From assembly GCF_023544465.1 (NCBI RefSeq), contig NZ_JALPVL010000001.1, forward strand, positions 496,001-560,000: DNA of 64,000 nt, written 5' to 3'. The translations under genes and the position numbers were made by a program. Below are positions 31,348 through 39,899 of the stretch, piece after piece. The stretch's first letter is position 1, and each line of letters begins with the position of its first letter. This stretch comes from Paractinoplanes maris (GTDB lineage Bacteria > Actinomycetota > Actinomycetes > Mycobacteriales > Micromonosporaceae). The notes under the pieces were generated by a model. The model was given only the letters and a program-made list of their open reading frames with translations. It was not told the DNA's origin and did no database searches.

Positions 31348-32811
31348 TCACCTCAGGGCGAAGGACGGCGAGTTGAGCAGCATCGCCATCAGGTAGGGGA
31401 ACTTCCAGCCGACCGCCGGGTCGGTCGGCTTGAGCGGGGCGGACGCGGTCTTGTCGAAGAAGCGGGCCAGCGCCTCGACCGACGAGCGGGGAAGGGTGCC
31501 GCCGATCAGCCGCCTCGACACCGCGTCGATCAAGGCGCCGTGGGTGGCCGGCAACGGCCCGGCGAACTCCTGGACCAGTGAATCGGGGCGCACGAGGGTG
31601 GTCGGCCACCAGCCGGCGGCCAGGCTCAGATGCAGGTTCCAGCGCACCAGCAGGCTCGACGTCGACGCCCAGGCGCTCGCCACGTCCGGGTAGCCGTTCG
31701 GCGGCGCCCAGGCCAGCGGTGCCTGGCCGGCGTTGCGGCACATCGAGTACAGGCTCTCGATGGCCGCGGTGCCGGTCGGCTCGGGGCCCAGACCCAGGAT
31801 GCGCACCGTCGCCACGACGTCCTCGAACGGTGTCCGCGTCTTGGCGCCGAGCGACTCCGCGAACTCGGGCGAGGTGAACAGGGCCCGCAGCACGGGGACG
31901 ATCGCCGTGCGGTTGTCGAGGTAGACCTTGACCAGCCGGGTGATCAGGCCGGCGGGCGGCTGGTCGGCGACGAACCGTACGCAGAGCTTGGTCACGACGC
32001 GGCGGGCGGTCGCGGTGTGCATGGCCAGGTAGTCGAGCAGCGCCAGCGACGCCTTCTCGCCGCCGGCCGCGGTCGCGTTGGCGTGGCGGAAGCCGAGGAC
32101 CTTCACCGCGCCGGCCGCGTGCTTCTTCCCGTCGTACAGGTAATAGCCGGTGTCGCTGACGGTGAGCCCGGTGAGCAGGCGGGCGGCGTTCTTGACGTCC
32201 GCCTCGGTGTAGGCCAGCCCGACGGTGTGCAGTTCGAGCAGCTCGCGCCCGTAGTTCTCGTTCGGCGCGGCCCTGGTCGACCAGCGGTTGTCCAGATAGG
32301 TGAGCATCGCCGGGTGCCGGGCCGAGGCCTTCAGCAGGTCGGCGAAGCGGCCCAGGGCGTATCGGCGGATCACGTTGTGGTCGTAGTCGGCCCGGCTCTG
32401 CCACACGTCACCGGTCGGGCAGGTGACGTTGAGGTGGTTCGACCAGAAGCCGGCCATCACCTCGAACAGCTGCCGCTCACTCCAGACGGCGCGGGCCACC
32501 GTGGCCTGGCTGACCTGCCACATCGGCTTCCAGTCGTACTTCTTCAGCCGGCCGGTGGCGATCTTCTGCCGTACGCCGGAGATCGTGGTCCGGGCGTGCG
32601 GGAACCGGGAGTCGAGCTCGGCGCCGACCGGGTCGGCGATCGTGGACGGCTGAAGCTGGCGCTCGAGCCAGGCCGGGGCGCCCAGCCGCCGGATCTCGGC
32701 GATCGAGGCCGGCGAGGGCCCGAAGGTCGCCCGGCGCAGCAGGTGCAGCAGCGGGTCGGCGGGCAAAAGGTCAGACGGGGTCACACCGTCGAAGTCGGCC
32801 GGGACCCGCAC
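31348..32811 (-). CDS. DUF1800 family protein
   Basis: A roughly 487-residue DUF1800 protein. Family landmarks: HLLRRATFGPSPASIAEIR, MAGFWSNHLNVT, ENYGRELLELHTVGL, LARLLTGLTV-type segment and LCVRFVADQPP. The pair DUF1800-DUF1501 is common in bacteria; roles in cell-surface or polysaccharide processes have been proposed but not proven. The start is uncertain: I use GTG 32811 (GTG 32784 is in frame); the longer open frame further upstream overlaps the divergent spermidine-synthase-like gene and looks non-coding. No clear signal peptide is visible at these starts. Confidence 0.8.
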   Translation of the reverse strand: MRVPADFDGVTPSDLLPADPLLHLLRRATFGPSPASIAEIRRLGAPAWLERQLQPSTIADPVGAELDSRFPHARTTISGVRQKIATGRLKKYDWKPMWQVSQATVARAVWSERQLFEVMAGFWSNHLNVTCPTGDVWQSRADYDHNVIRRYALGRFADLLKASARHPAMLTYLDNRWSTRAAPNENYGRELLELHTVGLAYTEADVKNAARLLTGLTVSDTGYYLYDGKKHAAGAVKVLGFRHANATAAGGEKASLALLDYLAMHTATARRVVTKLCVRFVADQPPAGLITRLVKVYLDNRTAIVPVLRALFTSPEFAESLGAKTRTPFEDVVATVRILGLGPEPTGTAAIESLYSMCRNAGQAPLAWAPPNGYPDVASAWASTSSLLVRWNLHLSLAAGWWPTTLVRPDSLVQEFAGPLPATHGALIDAVSRRLIGGTLPRSSVEALARFFDKTASAPLKPTDPAVGWKFPYLMAMLLNSPSFALR

Positions 32812-32866
32812 CGGCGTCGCGGTTCCGCCGCGAAGCTCCCGGATCGCACCCGGGGATACTGGTGAT

Positions 32867-33715
32867 GTGGCGCAGCGCAGAAGGTCCGGACAGGTCGAGA
32901 CGGTCGGCTCAGGGGTGGCCGAGTTGCAGCCCGACCCCGACCGCGACACGGCGTACACGCTGCTGCTCGACGGCGCGCCGCAGTCCCACGTCGACCTGGC
33001 CGACCCGACCCACCTGCAATTCGAGTACGTGCGCCGGATGGCCGCCGCGATCGACCTGCTGGCCCCGCCCGGGCAGCCCCTGCGCGCGCTGCACCTGGGC
33101 GGCGGGGCGCTGACGATCCCGCGCTACATCGCCACCACCCGGTCCGGCTCGGCGCAGCGCGTGATCGAGATCGACGGCCCGCTGATCGAGTTCGTGCGCC
33201 GGGCTCTGCCGCTTCCGGCCAAGGCCAACATCCGGGTACGCGTGGCGGACGCGCGGGCCGCGGTCGAGGGCATGCGCGACGCCGGGTACGACCTGATCGT
33301 GCTCGACGTCTTCGCCGGCGCGCGCACCCCGGCCCACCTCACCTCGGTCGAGTTCGCCCACGAGGTGGCCCGGGTGCTCGACCCGGCCGGGCACCTGATC
33401 GTCAACATCACCGACGGGCCGCCGCTGCGCCATGCCAAGGCCCAGGTCGCCACGATCCGGGCCGCGCTGCCCGAGGCCTGCCTGATCGCCGACGCGTCGG
33501 TGCTGCGCGGCCGCCGCTTCGGCAACCTGGTGGTCATCGCCGGTCGCACCCCGCCGCCGGTGGCCGGGCTGACCCGCCGGGCCGCCGGTGACTGGTTTCC
33601 GGGGCGGCTCGAGACCGACCTCGACCGTTTTGCCGGCGGGGCGGCGCCCGTCACGGACAGTGTTGCTGTCGCCTCGCCAACTCCTCCGGCGGCTCTGTTC
33701 GGTAACCGTACGTAA
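32867..33715 (+). CDS. spermidine-synthase-like methyltransferase-fold protein
   Basis: A 282-residue protein of the spermidine/spermine synthase fold: HLQFEYVRRMAAAIDLL, the nucleotide-type loop ALHLGGGALTIPRYI, VIEIDGPLIEFVRR, RVRVADARAAVE and YDLIVLDVFAG (catalytic-position Asp). Many bacterial members are annotated as fused or membrane-linked spermidine synthase-like proteins without proven aminopropyltransferase activity. GTG 32867 follows GATACT by 6 nt with no Shine-Dalgarno sequence. It is divergent from the DUF1800 gene. Substrate uncertain. Confidence 0.8.
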   Translation: MAQRRRSGQVETVGSGVAELQPDPDRDTAYTLLLDGAPQSHVDLADPTHLQFEYVRRMAAAIDLLAPPGQPLRALHLGGGALTIPRYIATTRSGSAQRVIEIDGPLIEFVRRALPLPAKANIRVRVADARAAVEGMRDAGYDLIVLDVFAGARTPAHLTSVEFAHEVARVLDPAGHLIVNITDGPPLRHAKAQVATIRAALPEACLIADASVLRGRRFGNLVVIAGRTPPPVAGLTRRAAGDWFPGRLETDLDRFAGGAAPVTDSVAVASPTPPAALFGNRT

Positions 33716-33875
33716 CAGATCGTCGACCGAAGAGGCAAGTATTTCCGGCCTGTCGTGTTGCCGTCAGGAAATCTCGTGTGATTCGCGCTTGCCGACTTGT
33801 TTGCATCCGTGCACGCAGCTGTAATCGGTAGGCCGCGTGTGTCCCGGGCGCGGCGCGCACTGGGGGGAAGTACGC

Positions 33876-35096
33876 ATGTCCGAGCAGAACTACGCGCGCG
33901 ACGCGGACTTATCCGCGCCGCCCTTCGTGCTGGGCGCCGACGAGCGGGCACTCTGGAGCGGCCATTGTGCCGTGGCCGAGTACGCCTTCGACGAGCCGGC
34001 CTCGCTTCCGCGCTGGACCCTGCCCGAGGAGACCGAGGTCGTCGTCACCGACCAGCGTGTCCTCTATCGCGGACCCGGCGCCCCCGACAGCGGCGAACTG
34101 CGCTGGCCCTGGCCGCAGCACCTGCGCGTGCAGCCCGGCAGCCGCGACACCGGCCGGCAGGCCACCGTCACCCAGATCCAGCTCGTCTGCGCCGGCCCGG
34201 GTGGCAGCTTCCCCGCGCTGGTCTTCGCGGGCGGTGAGCTCGAGGCGGTGCGCGACGCCGACCGGTTCGCCAACACGTTGCGCCAGGCCATCGCGCGCTA
34301 CCGGGTGGAGAACGCGTCCCAGCTCGGCATCCCGGCGCCCCAGGTGCGCATGCTGTCCCGGCTCGTGATCGGTCCGGAGTTCAGCAACTACCAGGGTGGC
34401 GAGGGGCAGACCGTCTCGCTGATCGGCGCCGTGTCGGTCGATTCGTATGCGGCACCCGCGCACGCTGCCGCCCCCGGTTACGCACCGGTCATCGACACGC
34501 TGGACGAGCCGGTCGTGGTCGCGCCCCCGGCCTTCGAAGCGCCTGTCGTCGCCGCCCGGCCGGCCTTCGAGCCGCCTGTCGTCGCCGCCCAGCCGCCTGT
34601 CATCGCCGCCCAGCCGCCTGTCGTCGCCGCCCAGCCAGCCTTCGAGCTGCCCGTCGTCGCCGGTTCTGAGCAGCCGGTGGGCCGCTCCTACGAGCGCACC
34701 GCGCGCATCCCGGTCACGCCGCAGCGCGAGACCTGGTCGGCCCGGCCGGCTGACGCCGGCACCCTGAACGGGCACCCCGACCTCGACGCCCGCGCCGCCG
34801 ACCTGGCCGCCCGGGTGGCCAGTCTGGTCGCCGGGGGCGACGCCCCGCTCGGCGGCCGCCCGGTCGATCCGGACAATCAAGCCAATCTCTCTGCCTATCT
34901 CGACGTCCCGCCGGCCACCGCTCCCCGGCCGCGGGACGCCTCGGACGACGGGGTCGACGAGTCCAGCGGCCGGGCCGAATCGGTCCGCCGCACCGCTGCC
35001 CGGTTCGCCGGCAACGCGGCCCGTGGGCGCGGGAGTGCCCCGCGCTACGACGGCGAAGTGGGCAGCAGCGGGCGGGGCAGCCACCGCCAGGGCTGA
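33876..35096 (+). CDS. hypothetical protein with Pro/Val/Ala repeat region
   Basis: A 406-residue protein of unknown function. The N-terminal third (about 1-175) looks folded (VVVTDQRVLYRGPGAP, QIQLVCAGPGGSFPALVFAG) and may be a PH-like or other beta domain. Residues about 215-270 are a degenerate VVAAQPP repeat, and the rest is low-complexity, Arg/Gly/Ala-rich. No signal peptide or membrane helix. Start ATG 33876 is preceded by GGGGGGAAG. It stands alone and is closed by a strong terminator. The 160 bases before it hold no clear promoter that I can name. Confidence 0.7.
   Translation: MSEQNYARDADLSAPPFVLGADERALWSGHCAVAEYAFDEPASLPRWTLPEETEVVVTDQRVLYRGPGAPDSGELRWPWPQHLRVQPGSRDTGRQATVTQIQLVCAGPGGSFPALVFAGGELEAVRDADRFANTLRQAIARYRVENASQLGIPAPQVRMLSRLVIGPEFSNYQGGEGQTVSLIGAVSVDSYAAPAHAAAPGYAPVIDTLDEPVVVAPPAFEAPVVAARPAFEPPVVAAQPPVIAAQPPVVAAQPAFELPVVAGSEQPVGRSYERTARIPVTPQRETWSARPADAGTLNGHPDLDARAADLAARVASLVAGGDAPLGGRPVDPDNQANLSAYLDVPPATAPRPRDASDDGVDESSGRAESVRRTAARFAGNAARGRGSAPRYDGEVGSSGRGSHRQG
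34525..34660 (+). repeat. in-frame tandem repeat coding for VVAAQPP-like units
   Basis: About five units of 21 to 30 bases, built on GTCGTCGCCGCCCAGCC, lie in frame inside the hypothetical gene. Whole-codon changes suggest expansion and contraction without loss of the reading frame. Confidence 0.6.
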
Positions 35097-35100
35097 AGTC

Positions 35101-35132
35101 GACCGGGCCGTCTCGGGGCGGCCCGGTCTTCC
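35101..35132 (+). terminator. rho-independent terminator
   Basis: A perfect 10-bp GC-rich stem (35101-35110 with 35119-35128) and an 8-base loop, followed by TTCC. It starts 4 bases after the stop codon of the preceding gene and also faces the end of the TerC gene. Confidence 0.7.
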
Positions 35133-35142
35133 GCTGCTTGCC

Positions 35143-36396
35143 TTACTGCTGCTCGGCGCTCTTCAAGGGTGACTTGGTGGCCAGCGGGGCGCCGGCCGGG
35201 ACGAAGCACGTGCCGTTGGCCACCCGCTCGTCGTGCAGCTTGTGCGCCCGGCCCAGCAGCCCCATCAGCTCGTCCTCGGCCCGGATCCGGGCCCGGTATT
35301 TCGCGGGCAGGCTCTTGAGGCGCGCCTCCTCGACCAAGAGGCGGTGGAAGATCTCGTCGCAATACGCCGGGTCGGTCTCGATGTCGAGGAACTCGTTGGC
35401 GTGCCGGCGAGCCGCGGCGATGTAGGTCTGGGCCCGCCCCTTGGGGCTGAGCAGGGACGCCACCACGGTGATGAAGAGAATCCCGATGATCAGCGAGAGC
35501 GACACCGCGGTGGAGAGCTCGACGACGTCGATGTGCTCGCCGCCGTTGATGAACGGCACGTTGTTCTCGTGCATGGCGTGCAGGATCAGCTTGACACCGA
35601 TCAGCGCCAGGATCGCGGCCAGACCGTACGACAGATAGACCAGCCGGTCGAGCAGGCCGTCGATCAGGAAGTAGAGCTGGCGCAGGCCGAGCAGTGAGAA
35701 CGCGGTCGCGGTGAAGACCAGGTAGACGTTCTGAGTCAGGCCGAAGATGGCCGGGATCGAGTCGAGTGCGAACAGGATGTCGGTACCGCCGATCGCCACC
35801 ATGACCAGCAGCATCGGCGTGAGCACGCGCTTGCCGTCTTCATAGGTGAACAGCTTGTCGCCGTCGTAGCGGTCGGACGTGCGCAGCAGGCGGCGGGCCA
35901 GCTTGATGACGAAGTTGTCGGGCGCCTCGTCGTCGTTGCGTTGCTCCCGCAGCAGGTTGCCCGCCGTGATCAGCAGGATCAGCCCGAACAGGTAGAACAC
36001 CCAGGCGAAGGAGTTGATCAGCGCCGAGCCGACGAAGATGAAGCCGGTGCGCGCGATCAGCGACACGACGATGCCGACGAGCAGCACCTTCTGCTGGTCG
36101 GCGCGGGGCACCTTGAAGCTGGAGAAGAGCAGCAGGAAGACGAAGAGGTTGTCGACCGACAGCGCCTTCTCGGTGACGTAGCCGGCGAAGTACTCGGCGC
36201 CCATGTCGCTGCCGCCGAAGATCCACACCCCGACGCCGAAGAGCACGGCGATCGAGACGTAGACCGCCGTCCAGCGGGTCGCCTCGCCGAGCGACGGGAT
36301 GTGCGCCTTGCGCACGTGGAAAAAGAAGTCGTAGAGCAACAGCGCGATGATGCCGAGAACAGTCAGCAGCCACACCACACCCGACACATCCTGCAT
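35143..36396 (-). CDS. TerC/Alx family integral membrane protein
   Basis: A 417-residue polytopic protein with about eight or nine transmembrane helices and the TerC family motifs EKALSVDNLFVFLLLFSSF and GGTDILFALDSIPAIFGLT (membrane Asp residues). The family exports or handles metal ions, above all Mn2+, often at the time of secretion; members are also linked to tellurite resistance. The long cytosolic C-terminal tail (about 330-417) is charged. ATG 36396. The upstream gene ends only 26 bases away, so no yybP-ykoY riboswitch fits between them; co-transcription with the pentapeptide gene is likely. Confidence 0.9.
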   Translation of the reverse strand: MQDVSGVVWLLTVLGIIALLLYDFFFHVRKAHIPSLGEATRWTAVYVSIAVLFGVGVWIFGGSDMGAEYFAGYVTEKALSVDNLFVFLLLFSSFKVPRADQQKVLLVGIVVSLIARTGFIFVGSALINSFAWVFYLFGLILLITAGNLLREQRNDDEAPDNFVIKLARRLLRTSDRYDGDKLFTYEDGKRVLTPMLLVMVAIGGTDILFALDSIPAIFGLTQNVYLVFTATAFSLLGLRQLYFLIDGLLDRLVYLSYGLAAILALIGVKLILHAMHENNVPFINGGEHIDVVELSTAVSLSLIIGILFITVVASLLSPKGRAQTYIAAARRHANEFLDIETDPAYCDEIFHRLLVEEARLKSLPAKYRARIRAEDELMGLLGRAHKLHDERVANGTCFVPAGAPLATKSPLKSAEQQ

Positions 36397-36422
36397 CAGG
36401 TCATCCTAAGGCTCACAAGTTT

Positions 36423-37166
36423 CTATCTGCTTGACGTGACCGCTGCTCGACGTTGCGATTCAGTGAGGAAGAGCACGCCGGTCAGGTCGGCGCCGCGCAG
36501 GTCCGCCCCCCGCAGATCGGCCCCGGTGAAGTCGGCGCGGCGCAGATCGGCGTCACGCAGGTCGGCCCCGATCAGCAGCGCGCCGCGGAAGCTGGCCCCG
36601 CGCAGGTCGGCACCGCGCATCTTGCGGCCGATCAGCTGGGCGCCGCGGTGGTCCTGGCGTCCCTTGATCCCGGCGCGGGCCAGTTCGCTGGCCCGTTGCA
36701 GCAACGGGTTGACCCGGCGCCGCTGGGCATCGAGGTCGAGTGCTCGCAAATCCGCCGGCGAGCCGGCGGCGAGGTGGTCGATCGAGGCGAGGGCGTCGCG
36801 CAGCTTCCCGTGTACGGAGTGTGCCTCGTCGAGCCGGAGCGCCTCAGTGAGCAGCCACATCAGCTCGTGGAGCTGGCGCATGATCGGCAGCAGCTCCAGC
36901 ATCTCCGGCTTCGCCGACCGGTCGCTGCCACCGAACGTCTCCTGGGTGAGGCGCTGGCCCGCGCCGAAGCAGTCGAAGACGACGCAGCCGTGGAAGCCGC
37001 TGGCGTCGAGGCGCTCGTGGATCGTGCAGCGGTTGCCGCTGAGGTTGCGGCACGGGGTGCCGGCCGGCTTGTTGATCGCGAAGTCCGACGATTTGGCGAA
37101 GGCTGGGGCGACGCAGCAGAGGGCCTCGCAGCGCGAGCAGTCGGCGTGAAGTTCTCGTTCAGACAT
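36423..37166 (-). CDS. Cys-rich pentapeptide-repeat protein
   Basis: A 247-residue protein with two parts. The N-terminal 70 residues hold many cysteines (DCSRCEALCCV, CRNLSGNRCTIHE, HGCVVFDCFG), a possible metal or Fe-S cluster site. The C-terminal part is a pentapeptide-repeat helix (GADLRGASFRGALLIGADLRD and GADLRGADLRGADLTG). Such repeats form right-handed quadrilateral helices, used in other proteins for protein or DNA mimicry. ATG 37166. The gene lies upstream of terC in the same direction. Role unknown. Confidence 0.82.
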   Translation of the reverse strand: MSERELHADCSRCEALCCVAPAFAKSSDFAINKPAGTPCRNLSGNRCTIHERLDASGFHGCVVFDCFGAGQRLTQETFGGSDRSAKPEMLELLPIMRQLHELMWLLTEALRLDEAHSVHGKLRDALASIDHLAAGSPADLRALDLDAQRRRVNPLLQRASELARAGIKGRQDHRGAQLIGRKMRGADLRGASFRGALLIGADLRDADLRRADFTGADLRGADLRGADLTGVLFLTESQRRAAVTSSR

Positions 37167-37491
37167 CTACTCCACTGTCTCAGACGCCAAGTCCCGGATC
37201 CGAGGCGGCGCCGACCATTCCCGTGGCCATTACTATTACCTTGCTCACTCCCCAAACCGCGCCTTTGGGGACAATGACGCAGATTGAGCGCCGACTTGCG
37301 TGACCATGGAATTACCTACCGCTGTCCCCGGCCGCTCAGTGCTCCGACGTGGCGAAATGGGGCCCGGATAAATCGCCCGAACGGCGCCGGACGGCACCAC
37401 CGAAAGGCGCCGGTTCCGGTGTCCTGACGGTTGTCCGTAATTGTCCTACCGGGCCATCCCCGGGTAGTCCAAGGTCACTACACTGCTGCGA
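37167..37491. promoter_or_regulatory. intergenic region upstream of the lamin-tail gene
   Basis: No gene in 325 bases. Features visible: an inverted repeat CCCCAAA-N7-TTTGGGG at 37250-37270; an imperfect palindrome at 37446-37467 that would cover the -35 region; and a -10 hexamer TACACT at 37479-37484, 7 nt before the ATG of the downstream gene. A leaderless promoter with an operator is a fair reading. Confidence 0.45.
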
Positions 37492-38658
37492 ATGATCTCC
37501 AGGCTCGTGACTAAGGGCGTCGTAATCGGGGTCGCGGCGACCTTTGCCATCGCCGCCCCCGCTTCGGCTGCCGCTCCCCTGACACTCGATGGTCCGGAAC
37601 AGGTTGTCGGCTACAGCCAGTTCGAAATGACCGGCACCGCCGACCCCCTCTCGACCGTCGAACTGTGGGAAACCGCCATCGGCTGGAACGACATGCAGCC
37701 GGCCAAGGACTGGGAGGGCAGCGGCGGCACCGTCACCGCGAAGGCCGACGCCTCCGGCAAGTTCAAGATCAACCGCTGGCTCGACTCGGGCTTCTACTTC
37801 GAGGTCCACCAGGGCAGCGTCAAGTCGCCGAAGATCACCGTCTACAGCAAGCTGAAGGTCGGCTTCTGGCTCAACGCGGACGAGGCCGTGGCCGGCAAGC
37901 TGACCGTGAACGGTGACGCCCTCCCGGCGCAGCCCGGTCTGCCGGTGACGATCGAGCGCAAGAGCGGCAGCACCTGGACGAAGGTGACGACCACGGAGAC
38001 CGCCGGCGACACCGCCGCCTTCAGCAAGGTGGTCACCGGCCAGCCGGGTGGCGACCAGACCTACCGGGCCGTCTTCAGCGGCGACAGCACGCAGGGCGTG
38101 CGGGGCACCACCTCGAGCGAGGTGACCGTCTGGATCGCGGGCAGCACCACCACCCCGCCGACGACCACTCCGCCCACGACGCCGACGACGCCGCCCACCA
38201 AGCCGACGACGCCGCCGACGACCAAGCCCCCGACAACTCCGCCGACAACTCCGCCGACGACCACGCCGCCGCCGGCGACCGTCGCGCCGATCCAGTTCAC
38301 CCGCATCCAGTACGACCCGCCGGGCACCGACTCGGGCAGCAACGGCAGCCTGAACAACGAGTACTTCAAGATCACGAACATGACGAAGAAGGCCATCAAC
38401 ATCAACGGCTGGACCGTCCGGGACGGCAAGGGCATCACCTACAAGTTCCCGAGCATCAACATCAACGTCGGCCAGTCCTACCTGGTGCGCACGGGCAAGG
38501 GCACCAACTCGGGCTCGATCCGCTTCTGGGGCCGCGCCGGCAAGTCCGGTTTCGTCTGGGACAACCTCGGCGACATCGCCTACCTGCGCAACCCGGCCGG
38601 CGGCAACGTCGACATCTGCAAGTGGACCAAGCTGGGCGCGGGTTACACCACCTGCTGA
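37492..38658 (+). CDS. secreted lamin-tail-domain protein
   Basis: A 388-residue secreted protein: signal peptide (about 1-27, ending in PASAAAP), two Ig-like or bacterial fibronectin-like beta domains (about 28-115 and 116-215), a Thr/Pro-rich linker (about 218-262) and a C-terminal lamin-tail domain (LTD) with NNEYFKITNMTKKAININGW and KGITYKFPS. LTD domains in bacteria occur in surface proteins and secreted nucleases. There is no catalytic motif, so a binding or structural role is possible. Start ATG 37492 is likely leaderless (TACACT 7 nt upstream). Confidence 0.85.
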   Translation: MISRLVTKGVVIGVAATFAIAAPASAAAPLTLDGPEQVVGYSQFEMTGTADPLSTVELWETAIGWNDMQPAKDWEGSGGTVTAKADASGKFKINRWLDSGFYFEVHQGSVKSPKITVYSKLKVGFWLNADEAVAGKLTVNGDALPAQPGLPVTIERKSGSTWTKVTTTETAGDTAAFSKVVTGQPGGDQTYRAVFSGDSTQGVRGTTSSEVTVWIAGSTTTPPTTTPPTTPTTPPTKPTTPPTTKPPTTPPTTPPTTTPPPATVAPIQFTRIQYDPPGTDSGSNGSLNNEYFKITNMTKKAININGWTVRDGKGITYKFPSININVGQSYLVRTGKGTNSGSIRFWGRAGKSGFVWDNLGDIAYLRNPAGGNVDICKWTKLGAGYTTC

Positions 38659-38681
38659 CCCACCCCACCGCGCCGACTCGA

Positions 38682-38720
38682 GGCCCGGCTCTCCCCACCG
38701 CGGGAGGGCCGGGCCTTCTC
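38682..38720 (+). terminator. rho-independent terminator
   Basis: An 8-bp GC-rich stem (38682-38689 with 38708-38715) with an 18-base loop that can pair further, followed by TTCTC. It lies 24 bases after the lamin-tail gene. Confidence 0.6.
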
Positions 38721-38734
38721 AGTCCCCGGCGGCC

Positions 38735-39180
38735 GCCAGTTTCGTTCGGCAGTGCGGCGCAGGTGCAGGTTTTCTCGTCGGGGTGGATTTTGACGTAGGC
38801 CAGCCGGGTGTGGTCGTCGATCGGGGCGTGCACGTATTCGTCGCCGACCCGGGTGCCGGCGCGGGCCCGGCGGCGTTCGAGGCTGTTGCGGCCGTGGACC
38901 CGCCAGCCGCCGCCGTCGCGGAGCCGGGCGATCCCCCTTGACGTCGCCGTGGATGAGTTCGCCGGGCCGGTCCCGTTCGTAGCGGAGGATCGGTTGGCCG
39001 GGGGCCGGTCGAGGCAATCCAGGCGGTGCAGACCGCGACGGATGAGCACGGCGTGGATCGTGGAAGCGGGCATACCCAGCAGCGGCACCAGCCGACGTGG
39101 CCCGCGTCAGAGCTCGGTTCGTAGCGCACACACGCGGGCCTCGGTCTCGGGTGCGGTCTTGCCGGGCAGCCGATGTGCGC
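38735..39180 (-). pseudogene. frameshifted IS481-family transposase remnant
   Basis: On the minus strand, pieces of an IS481-type transposase appear in order but in different frames: TAPETEARVCALRTEL, then LLGMPASTIHAVLIRRGLHR, then ILRYERDRPGELIHGDVKG, then DGGGWRVHGRNS and EYVHAPIDDHTRLAYVKIHP. At least two frameshifts and loss of the C-terminal catalytic part show that it is a relic. I could not see intact terminal inverted repeats. It lies between the lamin-tail gene terminator and the TetR gene. Confidence 0.8.
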
Positions 39181-39220
39181 TGCTCGGCCGGGGCCGCCCC
39201 TTGGGGAGGCGGGCCCCTGA

Positions 39221-39778
39221 TCAGCTGTTGGGGAGGCCGGCGGCGTCGAGCAGGATCTCGGCCATCCGGATCGCCTGGCCGTGCACGCCCTCGTTGTGCA
39301 TCACGGCCCACGAGCTGGCCCCGTCGAAGGTCATGACCAGTTGCTGGGCCAGCTGATCGGGGTCGGCTGCGCCGCCGGCGACGGCCTCGCGGCGGAAGAA
39401 GCCGGCCAGCCCGTCCTTGTGGCGGAGAGCCACCGCCCGCGCGGGGTGCCCGGCGTCCTTGATCTCGACCGAGGTGGCCAGGAACGGGCAGCCGTAGAAC
39501 CCCGGCTGGGTGGCGACCTCCTCGATCACCCGGAAGACGTGCAGGATCCGCTCGCGCGGCGTCCCGTCCTCACCGTCGGGCAGCAGGCTCGCGTCGAAGC
39601 CAGGAGCCAGGCGCTCGAGACTGGCCGCCAGCACCTCGTCCTTGCTGCCGAAAAGCTGGTACATCGAGCGCTTGGAGACGCCCGCGGCCTTGGTCAGCGC
39701 CTCGACGCCGACGTTGACACCCTCGCGGTAGAACAGATCCGCCGCCGCGTCGAGCAGGCGATCACGCGTGTCAGTCAC
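39221..39778 (-). CDS. TetR-family repressor
   Basis: A 185-residue TetR protein: the helix-turn-helix spans about residues 8-50 (RLLDAAADLFYREGVNVGVE, with recognition helix TKAAGVSKRSMYQLF). The C-terminal helical domain would bind a ligand. The start is at 39778 (GTG). Three near-identical palindromes lie in the 121-base space to the divergent dehydrogenase gene, so it probably represses both itself and that gene. The ligand is unknown; these pairs often respond to reactive aldehydes or aromatic compounds, which is inference only. Confidence 0.9.
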   Translation of the reverse strand: MTDTRDRLLDAAADLFYREGVNVGVEALTKAAGVSKRSMYQLFGSKDEVLAASLERLAPGFDASLLPDGEDGTPRERILHVFRVIEEVATQPGFYGCPFLATSVEIKDAGHPARAVALRHKDGLAGFFRREAVAGGAADPDQLAQQLVMTFDGASSWAVMHNEGVHGQAIRMAEILLDAAGLPNS

Positions 39779-39800
39779 CGGACGAGCCTACCTCGCCTGA

Positions 39801-39878
39801 AAACCGATCGGTTTCACGGATCACATCTGCTTGCCGCTGGAAACCGATCGGTTTACGGTCGAGAAAACCGATCAGTTT
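39801..39878. promoter_or_regulatory. three TetR-type operator palindromes
   Basis: AAACCGATCGGTTT occurs exactly at 39801-39814 and 39841-39854 and with one change at 39865-39878. The spacing is 40 and 24 bp start to start. They fill the region between the divergent TetR and SDR genes. Confidence 0.85.
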
Positions 39879-39899
39879 CCTCCCTCGGAAGGGCATCTC

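Noticed and set aside
36397..36422. yybP-ykoY manganese riboswitch before terC
   Set aside because: The upstream gene ends only 26 bases away, so there is no room for the aptamer.
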